Source: Rhodospirillaceae bacterium
GTDB taxonomy: Bacteria > Pseudomonadota > Alphaproteobacteria > Rhodospirillales > 2-02-FULL-58-16
DNA: 11,626 bases
Assembly: GCA_013349695.1 (NCBI GenBank)
Contig: DUZD01000066.1
Span: 1 to 11,626 of the forward strand
Direction of reading: 5' to 3'
The position numbers were made by a program, and so were the translations under genes. The notes under the pieces are model-generated. The model saw nothing but the letters and a program-made list of their open reading frames with translations. It did no database searches and had not been told where the DNA came from. Of the stretch, positions 6,103 through 11,626 are shown piece by piece. Each line of letters begins with the position of its first letter. Within the stretch, counting starts at the first letter, position 1.

Positions 6103-8082
6103 ATGACTGCTAGCCACAAAGACCTTGCCAACGCCATCCGTTTTCTTTCGGCGGACGCGGTGCAGAAAGCCAACTCCGGCCATCCCGGCCTGCCCATGGG
6201 CGCGGCCGACATGGCGACGGTATTGTTCACCCGTTTCCTGAAATTCGATCCGGCGGCGTCGAAATGGCCCGATCGCGACCGTTTCGTGCTTTCCGCCGGC
6301 CATGGCTCGATTTTGCTTTATTCGCTGCTCTATCTCACCGGCTATAAGGACATCACCCTCGATGAATTGAAAAACTTCCGCCAGCTCGGCTCCAAAACCG
6401 CCGGTCATCCCGAATACGGCCATGCCGAGGGCATCGAGACCACAACCGGGCCGCTGGGACAGGGGATCGCCATGGCGGTCGGCATGGCGCTGGCCGAAAG
6501 AATGCTCGCCACTCGTTTCAGCGGCGACGTGGTTGACCACTATACTTACGTCCTTGCCGGCGACGGCTGCCTGATGGAGGGCATCAGCCACGAAGCGATC
6601 TCGGCCGCCGGCCACCTGGGCCTCGGCAAGCTGATTGTCCTCTGGGACGACAACTCCATCTGCATCGACGGCTCCACCGACTTGACCGTATCCGATGACC
6701 AGCTGGCCCGTTTCCGGGCTTCCGGCTGGGACGTTCAGTCCGTCGACGGTCACGACGCCGACGCCATTGCCGCCGCCATCGGCCGGGCGAAGGGCACGGA
6801 TACGCCGTCAATGATCGCCTGCAAGACCGTTATCGGCTACGGCGCCCCCAACAAAGCCGGCACCGCGAGCACCCACGGCGCGCCGTTGGGCGAGGAGGAA
6901 ATCGCCGGCGCCCGCGAAAAACTGGACTGGCCTCATGCTCCTTTCGTCGTTCCCGACGACGTGCTTTCGGCGTGGCGCGCCGCCGGTGCCCGCGGCGGCG
7001 ATGATCGCACGGCCTGGGAAGGGCGGATGGCCGCCATGGACGGCGCCAAACGGGCCGAATTCGAGCGTCTCCGCAACGGCGAACTGCCGGCCGACTGGCA
7101 GCGGACCTTGAGCGATTACATCCGCAAGGTTGCCGCCGACAAGCCGTCCTGGGCGTCACGCAAGGCCTCGGGCGAGGCGCTGGAGGTGCTGACCAAGGCG
7201 ATCCCCGAATTGATCGGCGGATCGGCCGACCTCAGCGGTTCCGTCAACACCAAGACCAGCAGCACCGAGGCCATCACGCCAACCGATTCCTCCGGCCGTT
7301 ACCTGCACTACGGCGTCCGCGAGCACGCCATGGCGGCGATGATGAACGGCATGGCCCTGCACGGCGGGTTCATTCCCTATTCCGGCACTTTTCTGGTCTT
7401 CGCCGATTACATGCGCGGATCCATGCGGCTGTCGGCGCTGATGGGGCTCAGGGTGATCTACGTGCTGACCCACGATTCCATCGGCGTCGGCGAGGACGGT
7501 CCCACCCACCAGCCGGTGGAAACCCTGGCTTCCCTGAGGGCGTTTCCCAACTTCAATGTCCTGCGTCCCTGCGACGCGGTGGAAACCGCCGAATGCTGGG
7601 AGATCGCGCTGGGCAGTAAAAGCACTCCTTCCGGCATGATCCTGAGCCGCCAAAACCTGCCGCCCTTGCGCGCCAACGGCGGCGGCGAGAACCTTTGCGC
7701 CAGTGGCGCCTACGTATTGGCGGAAGCGGAAGGCGGCGAGCGCAAGGTGACCCTCCTCGCCACCGGCTCCGAGGTCGGCGTCGCCATGGAGGCGCGCCAG
7801 GCGCTGCAAGGAGAAGGCGTGCCGACGGCCGTCGTTTCCATGCCCTGCTGGGAGCTGTTCGACGCCCAGGACGAGGATTACCGCCAGCGGGTACTCGGTC
7901 CCGGCACCGTGCGGGTGGCGGTCGAGGCGGCGGTGCGGATGGGCTGGGAACGCTATCTGGGAGAAGACGGAACTTTCGTCGGGATGACCGGTTTCGGCGC
8001 TTCGGCTCCCGGCGGCAAGCTTTTCGAACACTTCGGCATCACCGCCGAAAAGGTTGTCGCCGAGGCGAAAGCGAAATTGTAA
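6103..8082 (+). CDS. cbbT: Transketolase
   Basis: A complete 659-residue thiamine-diphosphate transketolase moves two-carbon units between sugar phosphates in the regenerative part of the Calvin cycle. Visible landmarks are H27 in SGHPGLPMG, H67 in SAGHGS, the diphosphate/metal motif starting GDGCLMEG (153-160) and closing at NS (184-185), the catalytic glutamate E407 in YGVREHAM, and DSIGVGEDGPTHQPVE (458-473), which contributes substrate and cofactor contacts. Length and domain order (PP, Pyr, C-terminal) are normal with no break. The start is ATG 6103, preceded by AAGGGTGATCAGGA; spacing from cbbP is 14 bp, so the two are cotranscribed. The operon position implies the Calvin-cycle isoenzyme; the sequence alone would not distinguish it from a housekeeping tktA product. 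Confidence 0.96.
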   Translation: MTASHKDLANAIRFLSADAVQKANSGHPGLPMGAADMATVLFTRFLKFDPAASKWPDRDRFVLSAGHGSILLYSLLYLTGYKDITLDELKNFRQLGSKTAGHPEYGHAEGIETTTGPLGQGIAMAVGMALAERMLATRFSGDVVDHYTYVLAGDGCLMEGISHEAISAAGHLGLGKLIVLWDDNSICIDGSTDLTVSDDQLARFRASGWDVQSVDGHDADAIAAAIGRAKGTDTPSMIACKTVIGYGAPNKAGTASTHGAPLGEEEIAGAREKLDWPHAPFVVPDDVLSAWRAAGARGGDDRTAWEGRMAAMDGAKRAEFERLRNGELPADWQRTLSDYIRKVAADKPSWASRKASGEALEVLTKAIPELIGGSADLSGSVNTKTSSTEAITPTDSSGRYLHYGVREHAMAAMMNGMALHGGFIPYSGTFLVFADYMRGSMRLSALMGLRVIYVLTHDSIGVGEDGPTHQPVETLASLRAFPNFNVLRPCDAVETAECWEIALGSKSTPSGMILSRQNLPPLRANGGGENLCASGAYVLAEAEGGERKVTLLATGSEVGVAMEARQALQGEGVPTAVVSMPCWELFDAQDEDYRQRVLGPGTVRVAVEAAVRMGWERYLGEDGTFVGMTGFGASAPGGKLFEHFGITAEKVVAEAKAKL

Positions 8083-8155
8083 TTTTGGCTTTGCTTCCCA
8101 CTCACCCTAGCAGAAGAAGAAGCCAAGAACGGCTTTGCCAAGGAGGAACTTTCAA

Positions 8156-9220
8156 ATGGCACTCGTATCGCTCCGGCAACTTCTCGATCACGCGGCAGAA
8201 AACGGCTACGGGGTCCCGGCCTTCAACATCAACAACATGGAACAGATGCTGGCGATCATGAAAGCCGCCGACAAGACCGATTCGCCGGTGATCATGCAAG
8301 CCAGCCGCGGTGCCCGCAAGTACGCCAACGACACGGTGCTCAGCGCCCTGATCAAAGCGGCTATCGACATGTATCCCCATATCCCGGTCTGCATGCACCA
8401 GGACCATGGCAATAACGCCGCCACCTGCATGTCGGCCATCACCAACGGCTTTTCCTCGGTGATGATGGACGGCTCCCTGCAAGAGGACGGCAAGACGCCG
8501 GCGTCCTACGAATACAACGTCGAGGCGACCAAACAGGTCGTCGACATGGCGCATATGGTCGGCGTTTCGGTGGAAGGCGAACTCGGTTGCCTGGGCTCGC
8601 TCGAAACCGGCGAGGGCGACAAGGAGGACGGTCACGGCTTCGAGGGCAAGCTCGACAAGAGCATGTTGCTGACCGATCCCGACGAGGCCGCCGATTTCGT
8701 CGGCAAAACCAAGGTCGACGCGTTGGCCGTCGCCATCGGCACCTCGCACGGGGCCTATAAGTTCACCCGCAAGCCGACGGGCGACATTCTGGCCATGGGC
8801 GTCATCGGGAGGATCCACGAGAAACTGCCCAACACCCATCTGGTCATGCACGGCTCGTCGTCGGTGCCGCAGGAATTGCAGGACATCATCAACGAAGCCG
8901 GCGGCGACATGCCGCAGACCTACGGGGTTCCGGTCGGGGAAATCGCCGAGGGCATCAAGACCGGAGTCAGGAAGGTTAACATCGATACCGACAACCGTTT
9001 GGCGATGACCGGACAGATCCGCAAGTTGTTGATGGAGAAGAAGGCCGAGTTCGATCCCAGGGCCTATCTGAAGCCCGCCATGGCGGCCATGGGCAAGCTT
9101 TGCGAGGACCGCTACGAACTGTTCGGCACCGCCGGCAACGCCTCCAAGATCAAAGTCATCCCTCTGCCCGAGATGGCGGAGCTTTATCAATCTGGCGCTC
9201 TCGATCCCAGCGTCAACTGA
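8156..9220 (+). CDS. cbbA: Class II fructose-1,6-/sedoheptulose-1,7-bisphosphate aldolase
   Basis: A 354-residue zinc-dependent aldolase that condenses triose phosphates to fructose bisphosphate, and in CbbA proteins also makes sedoheptulose bisphosphate. Key elements: D83 and H84 in MHQDHGNN (catalytic acid and zinc ligand), EGELG (140-144), H198 in GTSHGAYKF, H232 in LVMHGSSSV, and the phosphate-binding NIDTDNRLA (275-283). I start at ATG 8156 (MALVSLRQLL) because AAGGAGG lies nine bases upstream and family members begin the same way; an in-frame ATG at 8135 would add seven residues but lies upstream of that ribosome site. The 73-bp gap after cbbT shows no promoter. A stable hairpin follows the stop codon before cbbM. 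Confidence 0.95.
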   Translation: MALVSLRQLLDHAAENGYGVPAFNINNMEQMLAIMKAADKTDSPVIMQASRGARKYANDTVLSALIKAAIDMYPHIPVCMHQDHGNNAATCMSAITNGFSSVMMDGSLQEDGKTPASYEYNVEATKQVVDMAHMVGVSVEGELGCLGSLETGEGDKEDGHGFEGKLDKSMLLTDPDEAADFVGKTKVDALAVAIGTSHGAYKFTRKPTGDILAMGVIGRIHEKLPNTHLVMHGSSSVPQELQDIINEAGGDMPQTYGVPVGEIAEGIKTGVRKVNIDTDNRLAMTGQIRKLLMEKKAEFDPRAYLKPAMAAMGKLCEDRYELFGTAGNASKIKVIPLPEMAELYQSGALDPSVN

Positions 9221-9221
9221 G

Positions 9222-9268
9222 CGCCGCCGCAAAGTCGGGAAGGCATCAATCCCGAGGAAGCGGCGGCG
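9222..9268 (+). ncRNA. Two-tier stem-loop in the cbbA-cbbM intergenic RNA
   Basis: Starting 2 bases after the cbbA stop, CGCCGCCGC (9222-9230) pairs perfectly with GCGGCGGCG (9260-9268). Inside a symmetric 4/4 internal loop (AAAG/GGAA) a second stem pairs TCGGGA (9235-9240) with TCCCGA (9250-9255) around a 9-nt loop. There is no T run after it, so it is not a classical terminator. The position, 46 bases before the cbbM start, suggests an mRNA processing or stability element that sets cbbM mRNA level separately from the upstream genes, or partial attenuation. The structure is seen; the role is inferred. Confidence 0.55.
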
Positions 9269-9314
9269 GCGGCGAGCGCCGAATTCTCGTATTTAAAAGG
9301 AAGAGTAGGAAACC

Positions 9315-10694
9315 ATGGACCAGTCCAATCGCTACGTCAATCTCGATCTAAAAGAAGAAGACCTGATCGCCGGTGGCAACCACGTGCTTTGCGCTTACAT
9401 CATGAAGCAGAAGGCGGGATACGAATACGTTGAGACGGCTGCTCATTTTGCCGCCGAATCATCGACCGGCACCAACGTCGAAGTCTGCACCACCGACGAC
9501 TTCACCCGAAGCATGGATGCTCTGGTTTATGAAGCGAACGAAAAAACGGAGCTGATGAAAATCGCTTATCCAATCGGGCTTTTCGATCGGAACATCATCG
9601 ATGGGCGGGCCATGATAGCTAATTTCCTGACTCTGGCGATCGGTAACAACCAGGGAATGGCCGACGTCGAATATGCCAAGATGCACGATTTTTTCTTTCC
9701 TCCGGCATATCTGCGGCTCTATGACGGCCCTTCCAAAAATATAGAAGATATGTGGCGCGTCCTGGGCCGCCCGCTCACCAATGGCGGGATGGTGGTCGGA
9801 GCTATTATCAAGCCGAAACTGGGCCTGCGCTCGGAACAATTCGCCGAAGCCTGCCGTCAGTTTTGGTTGGGCGGCGACTTCATCAAGAACGACGAACCCC
9901 AGGGCAATCAGGTGTTCGCGCCGCTCAAGGAAACGATCCAGGCGGTCGTCGGCGTAATGAATCAAGTCCAGGACAAGACCGGCGAAGCCAAATTGTTTTC
10001 CGCCAACATCACCGCCGACGATCCCGCCGAGATCGTCGCCCGTGGAGAATATATCCTGGAGGCCTTCGGCGAGAATGCCGATCACGTGGCCTTCCTGGTC
10101 GATGGCTACGTTGCCGGTCCCACCGCCATCACCACGGCGCGCCGTAACTTCCCTAATCAGTTCCTGCACTACCATCGCGCCGGCCATGGCGCCGTCACCT
10201 CGGCGCAATCGAAGCGCGGTTACACCGCTTTAGTGCTTTCCAAGATGGCCCGTATGCAAGGCGCTTCGGGTATCCACACCGGCACCATGGGGTTCGGTAA
10301 AATGGAGGGTGTCCCGGACGACAAAATAATTACCTTTATGCTGGAGCGGGATTCCGCCGAAGGTCCCTACTTTCACCAGGATTGGCTGGGAATAAAGTCA
10401 TGTACTTCGATTATCTCGGGGGGCATTAACGCGCTTCGTCTGGCCGGTTTCTTCGATAACCTGGGGCATTCCAACGTGATACAGACCTGCGGTGGAGGTG
10501 TTTTCGGCCACAATAAAGGCGCGCTCGCTGGTGCTACCTCGCTACGCCAGGGCCATGAGGCCTGGGTAAAGGGCATCGACCTGATCGAGTACGCCAAGGA
10601 CCACCCCGAGCTGGCCGGGGCTTTCGAGAGTTTCTCGAAGGATGCCGACCAGATCTATCCGGGCTGGCGCGAGAAGGTCAAGGTCGCGGCCTGA
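9315..10694 (+). CDS. cbbM: Form II ribulose-1,5-bisphosphate carboxylase/oxygenase
   Basis: A complete 459-residue form II RuBisCO, the CO2-fixing enzyme; form II is a large-subunit-only dimer or oligomer with low CO2/O2 specificity, suited to high CO2 and low oxygen. It follows Rhodospirillum rubrum CbbM from its first residues (MDQSNRYVNL). All catalytic landmarks fall at the R. rubrum numbers: K166 (IIKPKLG), carbamylated K191 with D193 and E194 (FIKNDEPQGNQ), H287 (HYHRAGHG), H321 (GIHTGTMG), loop-6 K329 (GFGKMEG), S368 (ISGG), plus E48 and N111 from the N-terminal domain. The C-terminus is about seven residues shorter. AGGAA before the ATG is a good ribosome site. Codon use seems less GC-biased than in neighbours: five ATA isoleucine codons (residues 101, 143, 338, 360, 389). 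No small-subunit gene is present and none is expected. Confidence 0.98.
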   Translation: MDQSNRYVNLDLKEEDLIAGGNHVLCAYIMKQKAGYEYVETAAHFAAESSTGTNVEVCTTDDFTRSMDALVYEANEKTELMKIAYPIGLFDRNIIDGRAMIANFLTLAIGNNQGMADVEYAKMHDFFFPPAYLRLYDGPSKNIEDMWRVLGRPLTNGGMVVGAIIKPKLGLRSEQFAEACRQFWLGGDFIKNDEPQGNQVFAPLKETIQAVVGVMNQVQDKTGEAKLFSANITADDPAEIVARGEYILEAFGENADHVAFLVDGYVAGPTAITTARRNFPNQFLHYHRAGHGAVTSAQSKRGYTALVLSKMARMQGASGIHTGTMGFGKMEGVPDDKIITFMLERDSAEGPYFHQDWLGIKSCTSIISGGINALRLAGFFDNLGHSNVIQTCGGGVFGHNKGALAGATSLRQGHEAWVKGIDLIEYAKDHPELAGAFESFSKDADQIYPGWREKVKVAA

Positions 10695-10705
10695 GGAGGT
10701 CTCGA

Positions 10706-10840
10706 ATGGAAACGTGCCGGTGGCCTCCGCCTGACCGCCGGACATGGGGGCAACGCGGCGGCGGCGGCCAAGCGGACGCAAGGCGCTTGCATGGTTGTCT
10801 ACCGGGGCAAGAGTTATTAAGGAAAACGCATGGCCGCTAA
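10706..10840 (+). CDS. Possible 44-residue small ORF between cbbM and rpe
   Basis: ATG 10706 follows a strong Shine-Dalgarno (GAGGAGG, 10693-10699, spacing 6) that itself overlaps the cbbM stop. The frame runs to TAA at 10838-10840, overlapping the first codons of rpe by 11 bases. The product is rich in Arg, Gly and Pro, with no recognisable domain, signal or membrane segment. The remainder of this 135-bp gap shows no promoter or terminator. It may be a translated coupling peptide, a gene remnant, or chance; I do not recognise it. Confidence 0.25.
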   Translation: METCRWPPPDRRTWGQRGGGGQADARRLHGCLPGQELLRKTHGR

Positions 10841-11489
10841 TGACATCAAGATTGCGCCGTCCATTCTTTCGGCCGATTTTTCCCGCCTCGGCGACGAGGT
10901 TCGGGCGATCGACGCGGCCGGTTGCGATTACGTCCACATCGATGTCATGGACGGCCATTTCGTCCCCAATCTGACCTTCGGTCCGCCGGTCATCAAGTGC
11001 ATCCGCCCGGTTACCGAGAAAGTCTTCGACGTCCACTTGATGATCGATCCGGCACAGCCATACCTGCGGGATTACGCCGAAGCCGGCGCCGACATCATCA
11101 CCGTTCACGCCGAGGCCGACCCGCATCTAGACCGCAGCCTTCAGTTCATCCGTTCCCTTGGCAAGAAGGCCGGCATTTCGCTCAATCCCTCGACCCCGGA
11201 ACAGGTGCTCGAATTCGTCATCGACAAAGTCGACCTGATCCTGGTGATGTCGGTCAATCCTGGTTTCGGCGGGCAAAGCTTCATCACCTCGCAGATCGAC
11301 AAGGTCCGGCGAATCCGCGCCATGATCGGGGAGCGTCCCATCGACCTGGAAGTGGACGGCGGCATCAGCGAAAAAAACATCAAGGCCGTCGTCTCGGCCG
11401 GCGCCAACGCCTTTGTCGCCGGCAACGCCATTTTCAGTCACGGCGATTACAAGTCCGCCATCGACGCCTTGCGCGCCGCCGCCGGCTGA
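10830..11489 (+). CDS. rpe: Ribulose-phosphate 3-epimerase
   Basis: A 219-residue TIM-barrel epimerase (called CbbE in Calvin operons) converting xylulose 5-phosphate to ribulose 5-phosphate, the substrate of CbbP. Motifs in order: APSILSADF (9-17), the metal and catalytic cluster HIDVMDGHFVPN (36-47, with H36 and D38), DVHLM with H69, MSVNPGFGGQ (140-149) for phosphate contact, and the second catalytic aspartate D176 in EVDGGI, followed by AGNAIF near the C-terminus. Length is normal. The start is ATG 10830 with AAGGA seven bases upstream. It lies 135 bp after cbbM on the same strand and looks like the last operon gene visible, because long inverted repeats follow three bases after its stop. 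Confidence 0.96.
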   Translation: MAANDIKIAPSILSADFSRLGDEVRAIDAAGCDYVHIDVMDGHFVPNLTFGPPVIKCIRPVTEKVFDVHLMIDPAQPYLRDYAEAGADIITVHAEADPHLDRSLQFIRSLGKKAGISLNPSTPEQVLEFVIDKVDLILVMSVNPGFGGQSFITSQIDKVRRIRAMIGERPIDLEVDGGISEKNIKAVVSAGANAFVAGNAIFSHGDYKSAIDALRAAAG

Positions 11490-11491
11490 TC

Positions 11492-11581
11492 GGAAATTCG
11501 GTGACAGCATACTAATTTTCAAAGCCTTGCCATTTCCAAATAAGCGGAAAGACGAAATTAGTATGCTGTCACCGAATTTCC
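11492..11581. repeat. Long perfect inverted repeat (REP/MITE-like hairpin element)
   Basis: A 27-bp arm at 11492-11518 (beginning GGAAATTCGGTGACAGC, ending CTAATTT) is perfectly inverted at 11555-11581, enclosing 36 nt. Within this interior TTTCC (11533-11537) pairs with GGAAA (11546-11550), making a branched or stacked hairpin. The composition is more AT-rich than the neighbouring genes. The arm resembles, from memory, dispersed GGTGACAG-containing repeats found in proteobacteria near IS200-like REP-associated transposases, but I cannot verify that here. It contains no gene. It could serve as a bidirectional terminator for rpe or be a non-autonomous mobile element. Confidence 0.8.
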
Positions 11582-11594
11582 CATGGCCAAGCAT

Positions 11595-11626
11595 CAAGGG
11601 GCTAGCCCGTTAAGGCTAACCCCTTG
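11595..11626. terminator. Imperfect palindrome at window edge, terminator-like
   Basis: CAAGGGG (11595-11601) pairs with CCCCTTG (11620-11626), then a C/A mismatch, then TAGCC (11603-11607) pairs with GGCTA (11614-11618), leaving a 6-nt loop (CGTTAA). The stem reaches the last base of the window, so it may extend further and any following T run is out of view. It may be a rho-independent terminator for the cbb operon or part of a repeat family with the preceding element. Confidence 0.45.

Noticed and set aside
7156..8031. 291-codon minus-strand frame inside cbbT, and a similar 376-codon frame opposite cbbA (8102-9232)
   Set aside because: Both are mirror frames of strongly conserved enzymes with His/Gly/Arg-rich products and no recognisable domain.
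1..11626. CRISPR array, tRNA or rRNA genes, phage or integrase genes
   Set aside because: I saw no regularly spaced repeats, no tRNA-like cloverleaf with a T-loop sequence, and no recombinase-like proteins on either strand.

Overview
The window is about 60% GC by eye and densely packed. It reads as part of a bacterial chromosome from a sulfide-oxidising, CO2-fixing proteobacterium. The form II RuBisCO is very close to the Rhodospirillum rubrum type, from its first residues to its active-site numbering. A Rhodospirillales-like alphaproteobacterium, phototrophic or chemolithotrophic at low oxygen, is therefore the best guess; this rests on recalled sequences, not a search.

Left arm (about 1-3046, minus strand): a CheB-like response regulator/methylesterase lies downstream of fccA-fccB, the two subunits of flavocytochrome c sulfide dehydrogenase. 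Both Fcc subunits carry export signals, and FccB keeps the covalent-FAD cysteine and the redox disulfide cysteines. Centre (3047-4129): a divergent intergenic region, then a plus-strand NarL/LuxR-type regulator whose receiver domain appears to lack the phospho-acceptor aspartate, then a 190-bp leader before the cbb genes. Right arm (4130-11489, plus strand): a six-gene Calvin-Benson operon in the order cbbF (GlpX-type fructose/sedoheptulose bisphosphatase), cbbP (phosphoribulokinase), cbbT (transketolase), cbbA (class II aldolase), cbbM (form II RuBisCO) and cbbE/rpe (ribulose-phosphate 3-epimerase). The window closes with a long perfect inverted repeat immediately after rpe and a terminator-like palindrome at the right edge.

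Working together, FccAB would take electrons from sulfide in the periplasm and feed the c-cytochrome pool, and the cbb products would use the resulting reducing power and ATP to fix CO2. The regulator gene sits between the two modules. Its own start region and the cbb leader share a 9-bp sequence containing a NarL-like heptamer (TACCCAT), so it may couple them. No LysR-type cbbR, RuBisCO activase (cbbQ/cbbO), gapdh or pgk is present in the window.

The most unusual points are two degenerate receiver domains flanking the sulfide genes, a GlpX phosphatase in which several metal/catalytic positions look substituted, a phosphoribulokinase of the plant/cyanobacterial rather than the usual proteobacterial class, a two-tier hairpin between cbbA and cbbM, and the 27-bp-arm inverted repeat after rpe.
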